Part shown: positions 27,678 through 35,566 of the stretch, in pieces
Numbering within the stretch: position 1 is the stretch's first letter
Layout: each line of letters begins with the position of its first letter
Assembly: GCA_003248315.1 (NCBI GenBank)
Contig: QKWM01000004.1
Location: 5,205,001-5,269,000, forward strand
Direction of reading: 5' to 3'
Source of the DNA: Streptomyces sp. SW4
GTDB lineage: Bacteria > Actinomycetota > Actinomycetes > Streptomycetales > Streptomycetaceae
Length of the DNA: 64,000 nt
Notes under the pieces: generated by a model
Told to the model about the DNA's origin: nothing
Seen by the model: the letters and a program-made list of their open reading frames with translations, nothing else
Databases searched by the model: none
Made by a program: the position numbers and the translations under genes

Positions 27678-27943
27678 GCCCCGCCGACGAGATCGAAGCC
27701 GCAGCCCGGAAGCTGAGCAGCGGCATGTTGATCGCGCGTGTCGACCTCGACATCTCGCTCGCCAAGCAGATCCGCGAGACCGCCGCTCTCCACGAGCCTC
27801 GACGCTGCGGCGAGTACGTCGGGAACGGAACCCGTTGTTGCCTGCCGCACGGCTGCGACTGGTGCGGCGACGAGGACTGGCCCTGCGCCGACGTCCGCAA
27901 CGCCCTCGCCGTGGCACGCCAGATCAACGGCAGCGCCCCGTGA
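27674..27943 (+). CDS. Small Cys-containing phage protein
   Basis: 89 residues: a helical start (ADEIEAAARKLSSGMLIARV), then CGEYVGNGTRCCLPHGCDWC, a dense Cys segment. GTG of the next gene overlaps its stop. Confidence 0.5.
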   Translation: MSPADEIEAAARKLSSGMLIARVDLDISLAKQIRETAALHEPRRCGEYVGNGTRCCLPHGCDWCGDEDWPCADVRNALAVARQINGSAP

Positions 27944-28056
27944 CCGGCCGCACCCTCGGCGTCGCCATCACCCTCTGGCCGTTCGCCAGCGCCGCCCTCC
28001 TCGCCCTCCACCACACCGCACGCACCCTCCACCACCGCTACAGGAGACACCCGTGA
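27940..28056 (+). CDS. 38-residue membrane peptide
   Basis: VTGRTLGVAITLWPFASAAL then LALHHTARTLHHRYRRHP: one membrane segment and a His/Arg tail. Exact four-base overlaps on both sides support it. Confidence 0.4.
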   Translation: MTGRTLGVAITLWPFASAALLALHHTARTLHHRYRRHP

Positions 28057-28340
28057 CCTACCACCACCGCGACCACGACGGAGACCTCCTCACCATCAGC
28101 GCCAGCAGCGACAACGGCCACCCCGTGCTGCTCTTCGCCGCCACCCCCGCCGGCGTGAACGTCCCCCTCGACCGCATTGAGGAGCTGGTCGCCGGCATCC
28201 GAGACACCGCCCGCCAAGCAGCCGCCGGCCCCAACCCCCAGCACATCGGCGGCCGGGCCAACGCCGAGGACTGCCCCGCCTGCGCCGTGTCGCCCACCCC
28301 GCCGCCGTACCCGTTCATCTGCCCGGGAGACGCGTCGTGA
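28053..28340 (+). CDS. Small phage protein, unknown
   Basis: 95 residues; beta-rich start (HRDHDGDLLTISASSDNGHP, VLLFAATPAGVNVPLDRIEE), then a Cys-Pro-Ala-Cys pair. Unknown role. Confidence 0.5.
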   Translation: MTYHHRDHDGDLLTISASSDNGHPVLLFAATPAGVNVPLDRIEELVAGIRDTARQAAAGPNPQHIGGRANAEDCPACAVSPTPPPYPFICPGDAS

Positions 28341-28540
28341 TCCCCTGGCTGATCCTCACCGCCGTCGCCTCCGGCGCCGTCTGCTTCACCATCGGCCACC
28401 GCACCGCCCGCGTCCGGTTCATCGTCATCGGCGCCACCGCGGAGCAGGACCAGGCCGCGCTCCTCGCCGACGAGACCGCCCGGTTCTGGCAGCTCGTCCA
28501 AACCCTCGACCTCCCCGACGACCCGGAGAAAGCCGCATGA
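28337..28540 (+). CDS. Small membrane protein
   Basis: 67 residues; membrane start WLILTAVASGAVCFTIGHRT and an acidic helix behind it. Overlaps both neighbours. Confidence 0.45.
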   Translation: MIPWLILTAVASGAVCFTIGHRTARVRFIVIGATAEQDQAALLADETARFWQLVQTLDLPDDPEKAA

Positions 28541-28967
28541 CCGACCACGTCGTTCCGCCCCACGTCCTCGCCGTGTTCGAGGAGCACGCCGCCGACCGAG
28601 CCGGGCACGCAGCCTGCGTCGAAGCGGCCACCCGGCACACCGTGGACAGCATCACCAGCGACGCTCTCGATGCCCTGTACGCCGATCTCGACCGGTACGA
28701 GGAGATGGTGGGCGAACTGAACGAGGCGAACACCGGCCTCCAGCGCCAGGCGGCACGCGCCGAGCAGGAGCGGACCGAGGCCGCCCGACTCAGCCACCAC
28801 TACCGGAACGAGGCCGAACGGATCGGGGGCGTCCTTCGGGAGGTGCTCGCCCTGTTCACCCCCGTCGCCGTGTCCGGGCGCATCGCCTTCTACGAGGCCA
28901 CCGGACGCCCCATCGCCCCCGACGACTACCAGCGCTGGCGTACCGCCCTCGCCCCAAGGAGCAGTGA
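28537..28967 (+). CDS. Coiled-coil phage protein
   Basis: About 143 residues. DRYEEMVGELNEANTGLQRQ and ARAEQERTEAARLSHHYRNE form a coiled coil, followed by FYEATGRPIAPDDYQRWRTA. With one C restored near 28954 it ends LAPKEQ at TGA 28965-28967; as printed it would run on to 29268 in Arg/Pro-rich sequence. Confidence 0.5.
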
Positions 28968-28969
28968 TC

Positions 28970-29242
28970 ATGCACTGTCGGATCGTCGCCGCCGAGATCG
29001 CCCGCACCCTCACCGCCCGCGGCCACACCAACTCCCTCACCGGCCCCACCTGGCGGCCCGGCCACCGCACCACCCAGGCCAGCCCGAAGACCGTCCGCAT
29101 CTGGCACGACGGCCCCGACGAGCCCAACCACCTCGACCGGTACGCCACCGCCCTCCGCGCCGCCGGCTACACCGTCACCGCCGAGAAGCCCGCGGGGAAG
29201 CGGCCCCGACTGCGGATCACCTACCAGGCCGACGAGGCGTGA
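28970..29242 (+). CDS. Small phage protein, unknown
   Basis: 90 residues from ATG 28970 with AAGGAG eight bases upstream (GTG 28964 is the alternative). MHCRIVAAEIARTLTARGHT, then NHLDRYATALRAAGYTVTAE: alternating helix and strand. No family recognised. Confidence 0.5.
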   Translation: MHCRIVAAEIARTLTARGHTNSLTGPTWRPGHRTTQASPKTVRIWHDGPDEPNHLDRYATALRAAGYTVTAEKPAGKRPRLRITYQADEA

Positions 29243-29264
29243 GCACGACGAGGAGGACGCAACC

Positions 29265-29429
29265 GTGACGTGGCTCGACGTGGTGCTGTGCGGACCGGGC
29301 TGGGCTGCCTGCGCCCTGGTCCTGCTCGACCGATGGCACTACCGGCGCACCCGGCGGCGGTACGAGCAGCGCTGGGGCGTGCCGTACCAGGGCCCTGACG
29401 CCCGCTGGAACTCCAAGAGCCCGGCCTGA
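29265..29429 (+). CDS. 54-residue membrane protein
   Basis: GTG 29265 after CGAGGAGGAC. VTWLDVVLCGPGWAACALVL forms the membrane segment; the rest is basic (HYRRTRRRYEQRWGVPYQGP). Too short for most gene finders but well placed. Confidence 0.45.
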   Translation: MTWLDVVLCGPGWAACALVLLDRWHYRRTRRRYEQRWGVPYQGPDARWNSKSPA

Positions 29430-29472
29430 CGGCTGTGCCATCCTGAACCCAGGGACCACCGAGGGGGACACC

Positions 29473-29637
29473 ATGCCCGTGCCGCTCGTCAAGATCGAAG
29501 CCAACCCGGAGACCGCGCAGCGCGTCGCCGAAGTCGGCGCCACCATCGACGCCATGGCCCGCTCCGCCGCCCCCGCCGTGCAGAAGGCGTGCGAAGAGAT
29601 GGGGCGCAGCATCGCCGCCCTCCACCGCCCGGTTTGA
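29473..29637 (+). CDS. 54-residue helical phage protein
   Basis: MPVPLVKIEANPETAQRVAE then VGATIDAMARSAAPAVQKAC, preceded by CGAGGGGG. Ends at 29637 just before a predicted structured RNA. Confidence 0.5.
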   Translation: MPVPLVKIEANPETAQRVAEVGATIDAMARSAAPAVQKACEEMGRSIAALHRPV

Positions 29638-29660
29638 CGGCCATGGCATCCTGAGCCCCA

Positions 29661-29726
29661 GCCCGCTCGTCTGCCCGTGGGAAACCCGGGCACCCGAGAA
29701 CAGTCGGATCGCACAGCCGAGCGGGC
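29661..29726 (+). ncRNA. Predicted structured RNA (three-way junction with GAAA tetraloop)
   Basis: GCCCGCTCG (29661-29669) pairs exactly with CGAGCGGGC (29718-29726). Inside it, GCCCG-T-GG / CC-CGGGC closes a GAAA tetraloop (29673-29691), and CCGA/TCGG pairs around GAACAG (29694-29707). The strand is arbitrary but the GNRA loop favours plus. It is not a tRNA: there is no T-loop sequence. It could be a small RNA or a leader element; the nearest downstream gene is at 30036. Confidence 0.4.
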
Positions 29727-30035
29727 CTCAGCTCTGACGCGCCGTGCACGGTGCTCAGTGGTCGTGGTGTCGGTGCTGTCACCGTCGCGCGACGGCCAAC
29801 CTCCGCCCGCCCCGCGCTGCCCCCAGCAGCCGGGCGGACGCGCGTCCAGACACAGGTGGGCCCGCCGGCCGCACCCCTGCAGCCGACGGGCCGAGCGCCT
29901 CCAGGGGCACTCCCGACGGGGAGGACCAAAGACACTACGCCCCAACCCCACCAACCGAAAGATGTCAGCCCCATTGACCTGAAACCGCCCCGAAGGCAGC
30001 CTGTACCCCCACACCCGACACCGAGGGAGGGGCAC
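29727..30035. other. Gene-free stretch after the structured RNA
   Basis: About 310 bases with no supported gene; open frames here have Arg/Pro-rich, non-phage-like composition. It ends with a GGGAGGGG ribosome site for the gene at 30036. Confidence 0.5.
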
Positions 30036-30211
30036 GTGACCACAGACGACCAGTACCGAGTCATCAGCCGCGAATACCCAGACGGCCGGCGCATCATCGC
30101 CAGCGTCAGAGTCACCGACGACGCCGACCAGCAGAGCGACGAGGCATTCCTCGACCGGATCGAAGCCGAGATGAACCGCCGCCCGCCCCGCGGCGTCGAC
30201 AACCCGAGTAG
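30036..30211 (+). CDS. Small acidic phage protein
   Basis: GTG 30036 after GAGGGAGGGG. VTTDDQYRVISREYPDGRRI, then QQSDEAFLDRIEAEMNRRPP. With one C restored at about 30205 it ends VDNPE at TAG 30209-30211, leaving a one-base gap to the convergent gene. About 58 residues. Confidence 0.5.
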
Positions 30212-30212
30212 G

Positions 30213-30428
30213 TCAGCGCGTCCAGACCTCGGGCCCGCCGCCGCGCCACTCAATCAGCTCGGACCGGACCACATCCATCTCGTCCCAGCCCTGCAACCCA
30301 GCCTCCTGACAGAACGCCGCCACATCCCGGGTCGAGTACGCTCGGCCTTTGATCATGCCGTCGATCCGGACACGCCGACCGCCCTCCTCGTCGGGCGGGT
30401 AGATCACCACAGGCTTCGAGCTGGCCAT
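30213..30428 (-). CDS. Small phage/plasmid protein, unknown
   Basis: 71 residues: MASSKPVVIYPPDEEGGRRV, RIDGMIKGRAYSTRDVAAFC and LQGWDEMDVVRSELIEWRGG. Looks like the small conserved proteins of Streptomyces mobile elements; function unknown. Confidence 0.6.
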   Translation of the reverse strand: MASSKPVVIYPPDEEGGRRVRIDGMIKGRAYSTRDVAAFCQEAGLQGWDEMDVVRSELIEWRGGGPEVWTR

Positions 30429-30470
30429 GCCGTCAGCGTCTCCCCGCGGCGCGCTCGGCGCACGGCGGGG

Positions 30471-30809
30471 TCAGCCGTCGAGGTAGCCCAGCTCCGTGTC
30501 CGGCCGGCATGCGGAGCAGGCGCGGACCCCGTCGGCGAGCGCGCGGAGCGCGTCCTCCCGGGCGACGCCGCGCACGCGCTTGCCCGAGTTCCAGCACCCG
30601 CCGACATGCACCTGTACGGGCGGAGAGTCGCGGTTCAGGCCCAGCTCGAGCAGCCAGTCGGGTGCCGGCGGACGGGCTTCGATGCCGCGCTGCCGCTCTT
30701 TCTCCCGCTGTTCGGCGTGGGCGATGGCCTGCCGGACCTCGGCGAGCGCGAGGGACAGCCAGGTCTCCAGGGTGCGGAGGCGTGGCAGGTCGGGCGGCAG
30801 GTCAGTCAC
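30471..30809 (-). CDS. DUF6233-type protein
   Basis: GTG 30809 is preferred (VTDLPPDLPRLRTLETWLSL); a TACAAT box sits about 10 bases upstream, so the mRNA may be leaderless. Family features: an acidic coiled coil with REKERQRGIEARPPAPDWLL, VQVHVGGCWNSGKR and CSACRPDTELGYLDG. DUF6233 proteins are very common in Streptomyces chromosomes and mobile elements. Function unknown. Confidence 0.65.
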   Translation of the reverse strand: MTDLPPDLPRLRTLETWLSLALAEVRQAIAHAEQREKERQRGIEARPPAPDWLLELGLNRDSPPVQVHVGGCWNSGKRVRGVAREDALRALADGVRACSACRPDTELGYLDG

Positions 30810-30947
30810 AGATTCGATTGTATGTTCGACCCTCGGGCGCGGCACCCCCCGGGTGGGCCGCTGCCCGAATCACCCGCACCGGCGAGGAGGCCGGCGCCCG
30901 GTTGACGGAGCGGACGGCCCCGAGTGATCGTCTGCCATGCTGCCGGG

Positions 30948-31103
30948 ATGAGCGTCCGCCCGTTCCCGTCCCGCGCCCGCGCACTGCGGCAGATCATGCG
31001 CCGCCACCGCAACGACATCCCAGACCGCCTCGCCCCGCCAGCTCGCGCACCGCAGAGCCCGGCCGGCGAGTACCGGCTCTCGACGCGCCGACCTCCGGCT
31101 TGA
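30948..31103 (+). CDS. Possible 51-residue basic protein
   Basis: MSVRPFPSRARALRQIMRRH and a Pro/Ala tail, ATG 30948 preceded by TGCCATGCTG, a motif shared with other phage gene starts. Weak, no ribosome site. Confidence 0.3.
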   Translation: MSVRPFPSRARALRQIMRRHRNDIPDRLAPPARAPQSPAGEYRLSTRRPPA

Positions 31104-31222
31104 CACCCGTGCGACGCTGAGCATTGCCGACGGTCGCACCGCTGCTGCCGACCGGACGGCGCTGCTACAGCACAACGCCCCCGGACCGGGTCACGCCGGC
31201 CGGGGCGAAGCTACGTCCGGGG

Positions 31223-31686
31223 CTAGGGCCGCCACTCCTCGCGGTAGTCGGGCCGGTCCGCGTAGGGCAGCGCGAGCAGGCGCAGCACCGGGTTCATCGC
31301 GTCCAGGAGCAGGCCGAGGTCCAACCCAGGCTGCGGGGACTTCGGCGGGTCGACCGCTTCGCTGGCCGCCCTCTCGTTCCAGTAGGCGCACTGGTCGATG
31401 ATCTGCCGCTTGGCGTCGATCTCGCGCAGCACCCGCGCCGGATCATGACGGGCGATGTGGACCGCATCTGCGTGCGGCGTCATTCCCGGGCCGAACAGCG
31501 TGGCCCGATCACCGGGGCGGAGATGTGCTCGCCGGAGTAGTCGAGCCAGCCATCTGCCACCGGCTGCCACGGCTCACCGTACTCGTGTCTCCACTCCCAC
31601 GGGCCGGGTGTCGCTGCCCGCGCGATCCGCTCGTCCTCGTCGAGCCGGTCCCGCAGGAACTCCACCAGGTCATCCACAGTGGTCAC
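31223..31686 (-). CDS. DUF6221-type protein
   Basis: GTG 31686. VTTVDDLVEFLRDRLDEDER and ARAATPGPWEWRHEYGEPWQ begin the family; after one restored base near 31500 it continues DAVHIARHDPARVLREIDAK and ends LALPYADRPDYREEWRP. About 155 residues, matching the Streptomyces family I know as DUF6221. Role unknown. It overlaps the upstream gene by GTGA. Confidence 0.65.
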
Positions 31687-31817
31687 CCCTCCTCGACGTT
31701 GGTGATGTCGAACGCGAACGGCACGTCGCCGCACGCGTCGTAGATCTCCTGCCGGACCTGCTCCGGCGTGACATCCGAGTCGGCCTCGATCCGCATCGTC
31801 AGCGTGAACGTCTTCAT
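31683..31817 (-). CDS. 44-residue beta protein
   Basis: MKTFTLTMRIEADSDVTPEQ then VRQEIYDACGDVPFAFDITN. ATG 31817 has AGAGGAG upstream. It is fused in frame to the gene before only because that gene appears to have lost one base. Confidence 0.5.
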   Translation of the reverse strand: MKTFTLTMRIEADSDVTPEQVRQEIYDACGDVPFAFDITNVEEG

Positions 31818-32081
31818 CCGGGTCTCCTCTGGCTGCTGTCTCTTGGTGGCGAGGTCTGTCCGCTTGCCCTGCCGTTTTGGGTTCGCCGCGAACCAGGCGG
31901 CCACCTCGGCGGCGTAGAAGCGCAGCTTCGTCTTCTCCGTGCCTTCCACCGGAGCGGGCCGAGGGAAGGTGCCGGCGCGCCGGTAGTTGTGCACGGTCGC
32001 CCGGCTGACGCCGTACTCCTCCGCGATCTCGTTGATGGTGATCAATCGCGGACTCCCCTCGCGCTCAGGGTTCTTGGGCAC
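31814..32081 (-). CDS. MerR/AlpA-like small HTH regulator
   Basis: GTG 32081 behind GAGAGAGG. RLITINEIAEEYGVSRATVH and NYRRAGTFPRPAPVEG form the winged HTH of excisionase/AlpA proteins, followed by LRFYAAEVAAWFAANPKRQG. One base is apparently missing near 31840, without which the stop would overlap the next ATG. It heads a minus-strand operon behind the palindrome at 32097-32124, a candidate self-operator. Confidence 0.65.
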
Positions 32082-32096
32082 GGGTACATCCTCTCT

Positions 32097-32124
32097 CAAC
32101 TTCTTGACATGTGTCTAGAAGTTG
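32097..32124. promoter_or_regulatory. Long palindrome upstream of the HTH gene
   Basis: CAACTTCT (32097-32104) and AGAAGTTG (32117-32124) are exact inverted copies around a 12-base centre that is itself near-palindromic (TGACATGTGTCT). It lies 15 bases upstream of GTG 32081 and looks like an operator. Confidence 0.6.
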
Positions 32125-32216
32125 GTCACTCTGAGACAGCACCAACAGAACGGCCCCGGTCGGGCTCTCACACACCGACCGGGGCCAGTCCACCCCTGAC
32201 GTGACCAGGAGAGACC

Positions 32217-32384
32217 GTGACCGATCGTAACGGCCAGCCCCAACAACAGCCCACCCCCGGCACGCCCCAGCCCAACCGGATCCTCGTCGAACCCGCCACC
32301 CCCGCCGCCTGCGCCCAGGACTACGCGCAAGCCGCCGAGATCCGCCGCGTCATGGACGCCCAACACCGAGGGGAGCACCGCTGA
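32217..32384 (+). CDS. 55-residue Pro/Gln-rich phage protein
   Basis: VTDRNGQPQQQPTPGTPQPN then ILVEPATPAACAQDYAQAAE and a basic end. CAGGAGAGA ribosome site; stop overlaps the next ATG (TGATG). Confidence 0.5.
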   Translation: MTDRNGQPQQQPTPGTPQPNRILVEPATPAACAQDYAQAAEIRRVMDAQHRGEHR

Positions 32385-32593
32385 TGGGCTTCCTCGACAA
32401 GGTGTTCGGCAACGACCAACAACGCGCCGACACCCGCTACGCCGGCCAAGAGTCCGCCACCGACCGCGCCGCCCGGAAGCGCCGCGAAGGCCACCGCCGC
32501 AGCATCAACAGCGCCGCGGCCCAAGGCCAGGCGTGGGAGGACCGCGACCGCGCCCAAGACCGCCAGGGCCGCTGGTACCGGCCCGCCCGCTGA
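32384..32593 (+). CDS. Small basic phage protein
   Basis: 69 residues: MGFLDKVFGNDQQRADTRYA and a basic, helical remainder (RAARKRREGHRRSINSAAAQ). Unknown. Confidence 0.5.
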   Translation: MGFLDKVFGNDQQRADTRYAGQESATDRAARKRREGHRRSINSAAAQGQAWEDRDRAQDRQGRWYRPAR

Positions 32594-32606
32594 CGAGGAG
32601 CCCCCC

Positions 32607-32693
32607 ATGGGAGAGCAGTTCTGGTACGGCCTCGGCGTCGCCGCGGCCTTCGCCGCCGGGGTGTTCGCCGTCATCTGGATGACCACCCACTGA
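32607..32693 (+). CDS. 28-residue membrane peptide
   Basis: MGEQFWYGLGVAAAFAAGVF then AVIWMTTH; GAGGAG upstream. A single membrane segment; probably real given the position, but short. Confidence 0.4.
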   Translation: MGEQFWYGLGVAAAFAAGVFAVIWMTTH

Positions 32694-32759
32694 CTCCCAC
32701 CGACCGCCGCGCCCCGCGTACAACCCCAGCGCGGGGCGCGGCACCCTCCAGGAGCCCCC

Positions 32760-32905
32760 TTGCACCAACACTTCCGCACCCCCTCGCCAGATGGGGCTTC
32801 ACCATCAGCGCCGCGGTCGCCCTCCTCACCGCACAACCCGGACCGTTCCTCGTCACCACCGCCCTCGCCGCCTACGCATGGCGCTGCCGACCCACCCGCC
32901 GCTGA
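32760..32905 (+). CDS. Small membrane protein
   Basis: TTG 32760 after CCAGGAG. With one C restored near 32782 it reads LHQHFRTPLARWGFTISAAV, then ALLTAQPGPFLVTTALAAYA and a basic end. About 48 residues with one or two membrane segments. Confidence 0.4.
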
Positions 32906-32924
32906 CCGCTCCCGGAGGAGCACA

Positions 32925-33797
32925 GTGAAGACCCGCACCATCGAGCGGACTCGCCTCGTCCCGCACACCGTCGACGGTCAGACCGAGATGGTCCTCGACC
33001 GTGAGGTGATCGAAGTCCCCGCGCCGCCCCGCGACTGGGACCAGATCGTGCGCACCGCCGTCACCGTCGGGGCCGTCGTCCTCGTCACCGCCTCCCTGAC
33101 GTGGACGACCGCGAGCATCGGCGACCTGCTGTCCGCCGTCACCATCACCGTCGTCGCCTACGCCGCCGCGGTCGCCTTCGACGCCTCGTGGATCATGTGC
33201 ATGGGCGTCGAGTGGCTGCTGCGCTACGACCCCGAGCGGGCCAAGGTCGCGCGCCGCGCCGGCCGGTGGGCGCTCGCCGTGTCCATGGCCGCCGTGTTCG
33301 CGCACGGCTACCTGATGGCCGACACGTGGGTGATCGGCGCGGTCGGCGCGGTGGTGTCCGCGCTCGCCAAGGGCGGATGGTCGATGGCGATGCGCGTGCA
33401 CGCCCGCCCGCTCGACCCGCGCACGCAGCAGTGGTACGTGAAGCGGCGCGCCGCGGTCGACGGGCAGCTCGCCATGATCCCGCTCCGGCGTGAACTCCAG
33501 CGAGGGCGGGCCCTCGTGGAGGCGGAGCAGCGGAGCCTCGGAGGAGTCCCGGAGGAGACCGGATCCGCGGATCCGGAAGCTTCCGGAGTTCCGGAGACCG
33601 CTCCAGAGAATCCGGAACCCCAGGTCAGCGCGCTGAACTTCGGCCGTGTGACCACGCAGGATGCCGTCCGGAACGCGTGGGACGCCGGGATCCGGGATCC
33701 GGAAGCCGTCCTCCGGACCGTCCGGAAAGCGACCGGCCGGGACGTCCCGCAGAGCAGCGTCGACCGCTACCTCCGCGCCCTGCGGGTCGGCGCCTGA
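32925..33797 (+). CDS. Multi-pass membrane protein (plasmid spread-like) with HTH tail
   Basis: GTG 32925 after CGGAGGAG. Four membrane segments: TAVTVGAVVLVTASLTWTTA, LLSAVTITVVAYAAAVAFDA, WALAVSMAAVFAHGYLMADT and VIGAVGAVVSALAKGG. The cytoplasmic C-terminus has an acidic Pro/Glu linker and then DAVRNAWDAGIRDPEAVLRT, RDVPQSSVDRYLRALRVGA, a HTH-like end. The topology recalls SpdB/DUF2637-type proteins of Streptomyces plasmids. The DNA coding the linker is packed with TCCGGA words. No FtsK/Tra translocase is found nearby. Confidence 0.5.
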   Translation: MKTRTIERTRLVPHTVDGQTEMVLDREVIEVPAPPRDWDQIVRTAVTVGAVVLVTASLTWTTASIGDLLSAVTITVVAYAAAVAFDASWIMCMGVEWLLRYDPERAKVARRAGRWALAVSMAAVFAHGYLMADTWVIGAVGAVVSALAKGGWSMAMRVHARPLDPRTQQWYVKRRAAVDGQLAMIPLRRELQRGRALVEAEQRSLGGVPEETGSADPEASGVPETAPENPEPQVSALNFGRVTTQDAVRNAWDAGIRDPEAVLRTVRKATGRDVPQSSVDRYLRALRVGA

Positions 33798-34464
33798 TGG
33801 CCGCGCAGCCGTCGCCCGGCGGTGACGAGCTGCGCGCCCGCGCTCTCCTCCGCGCCCTCCGCGTCCGCCCCTTCGGCCACCAGGAGCCACCCATGCACGA
33901 GCCCGAGCCCCGCCCCGTCACCCCCACCCGCGTCATCCCGCCGGCGCCCCGCTCCCCGCCCGAACGCCCGAGCCCGGTGAGGCCCCGCCCTGGCGGATGC
34001 CGCCGCCCGCACCGCCCGCCCCGCCGGCGCCCCGGCCGCCGGATCCGTGGCCGCCCGCGCCTCCGCCGGGCCCGATCGAGGTCCACGTCACCGTCGACCT
34101 GGCCCCGCCCGCCGAACCCGAGCCGGAGCCGTCCCGGTGGGAGCGGCTCACCGCCTGGCTCGGCCGCTACATCCGGCCCTGGCACGCCGTCCTCGGCATC
34201 GCCGGCGCCGTCGTCCCGATCCCCGGCGTCGGCTACTCCGCGGCCACGGTCTGGCACTTCACCGTCGGCCTCGGCCGCGAGGAGTTCGGCGCCGGCCAGG
34301 GCTACGCCCTCGGCCTCATCCCGCTGCTCCTGGCCGTCACCGTCATCGTCCGCCGCGGCGGCAGCCCGCTGCGCCTGTTCTTCCTCGCCACCACTTTCAT
34401 CGGGTCGTTCGCCGCCCTGTCCTGGTACGACCCGGTCCAGTTCCTCACCGGAGTCTCACGATGA
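33797..34464 (+). CDS. Pro-rich membrane protein
   Basis: MAAQPSPGGDELRARALLRA, a long Pro-rich stretch (joined across a lost C near 33982) and then three membrane segments: AVLGIAGAVVPIPGVGYSAA, LGLIPLLLAVTVIVRR and LFFLATTFIGSFAALSWYD. About 222 residues. Four-base overlaps with both neighbours place it in the same operon. Confidence 0.5.
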
Positions 34465-34964
34465 ACGTCGGTCTGTCCCTCGGAGGCGTCGCCATCGCCC
34501 TGGCCATCCTGTGGCTCAACTTCCGCCCCTGGTGGAAGGGCGGCCGCGACCCGAAGGCCCTGCTTCCCTACGCCAGCGGCGCCGGCCTCGGCTCCCTCGC
34601 CACCATCTGCGTCGGCGGGGCCCTGGGCTGGGGTGCGGCCGGCATCGCCGGACTCGTCACCACCGGCGGCAACACGGGCGTCGAGAAGATCACCGGCACG
34701 TCCGGCGCCGCGGCGATGCCGACCGGCCGCATGGGCAGCCTCACCCCGGAGGGAGCCGTCGTCGTCTGCCTGCTCCTCGCGGGCGTGGCCCTGCTGCACA
34801 AGACGTCCGGCAAGCAGGACAAACGCCGGATCCTCGGCGGCTTCATCTCCTTCGCCGTCCTCGGCTTCCTGCCCGGCGTCGCCGCACTCCTCAGCTGGTG
34901 GCCCGACCTCGTCAACACCGTCGGCGCCCGCGGCTACACCCTCCTGACCACCGGGGACATCTGA
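34461..34964 (+). CDS. Membrane protein of the spread-like operon
   Basis: 167 residues with four membrane segments (LSLGGVAIALAILWLNFRPW, LATICVGGALGWGAAGIAGL, AVVVCLLLAGVALLHKT, ILGGFISFAVLGFLPGVAAL). Unknown function; shares overlapping junctions with the genes around it. Confidence 0.55.
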   Translation: MNVGLSLGGVAIALAILWLNFRPWWKGGRDPKALLPYASGAGLGSLATICVGGALGWGAAGIAGLVTTGGNTGVEKITGTSGAAAMPTGRMGSLTPEGAVVVCLLLAGVALLHKTSGKQDKRRILGGFISFAVLGFLPGVAALLSWWPDLVNTVGARGYTLLTTGDI

Positions 34965-35566
34965 TGAAGCGCCTCCTCGCCTGGTGGGCCGCCCGTGCCG
35001 GCGCCGCCGACCGTCTCGCCCGCGGCTCCTACCTGGTGTGGGAGCGCCGTGCCGACGCCCTGTCCGCGTGGGTGCGGGCCGGCCGCCGCGACGACCTGGA
35101 CGGTTGGCGCGCCGCGCTCGGCTCCCTGCTGCGGCTCGCGCTGCTCGGCGTCCTGGCCTACGCGGTGTGGGCGGTGGTCCGCGCTCTGCCGTGGTTGATG
35201 TGGCTCCTCGCCGGGTGCTGGATCCGCGCCGCCTGGAAGGCCGGGAAGGTATCCGCCCAACGGCCCGCCGACACCTCCGCCGGCCCTGACGCCCAGGCCG
35301 TCCGTGCCCTGCTGCTGGAGGTGATGGGGGACGCCGACGCGGTGCACCTGCGCACGGTCCTCGCCCACCTCCAGGAGAAGGGCCACGGGAAGGGCTGGAC
35401 GGTGGCCGACCTCCGGGCCCGCCTGGAGGCCCTCCACATCCCCGTCCAGCCCAAGGTCAAGGCACCCGGCTCCAAGAGCCCGACGAGGGGCGTCCGGCGG
35501 GTCGATTTGGCCCCTTCCCCGGCCGATGCCCCGGCCGCGTCTACCGAGGTATCTACCGCCGCCTGA
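34964..35566 (+). CDS. Membrane protein with basic C-terminal domain
   Basis: 200 residues. One or two membrane segments (LGSLLRLALLGVLAYAVWAV, LPWLMWLLAGCWIRAA) are followed by a folded cytoplasmic part (QAVRALLLEVMGDADAVHLR, HGKGWTVADLRARLEALHIP) that looks like a winged helix. The C-terminal codons overlap the TCTACCG repeats. Last gene of the operon. Confidence 0.55.
   Translation: MKRLLAWWAARAGAADRLARGSYLVWERRADALSAWVRAGRRDDLDGWRAALGSLLRLALLGVLAYAVWAVVRALPWLMWLLAGCWIRAAWKAGKVSAQRPADTSAGPDAQAVRALLLEVMGDADAVHLRTVLAHLQEKGHGKGWTVADLRARLEALHIPVQPKVKAPGSKSPTRGVRRVDLAPSPADAPAASTEVSTAA

Noticed and set aside
29661..29726. tRNA-like element
   Set aside because: The fold has no T-loop or anticodon arm of correct size, so it is listed as an unclassified structured RNA.
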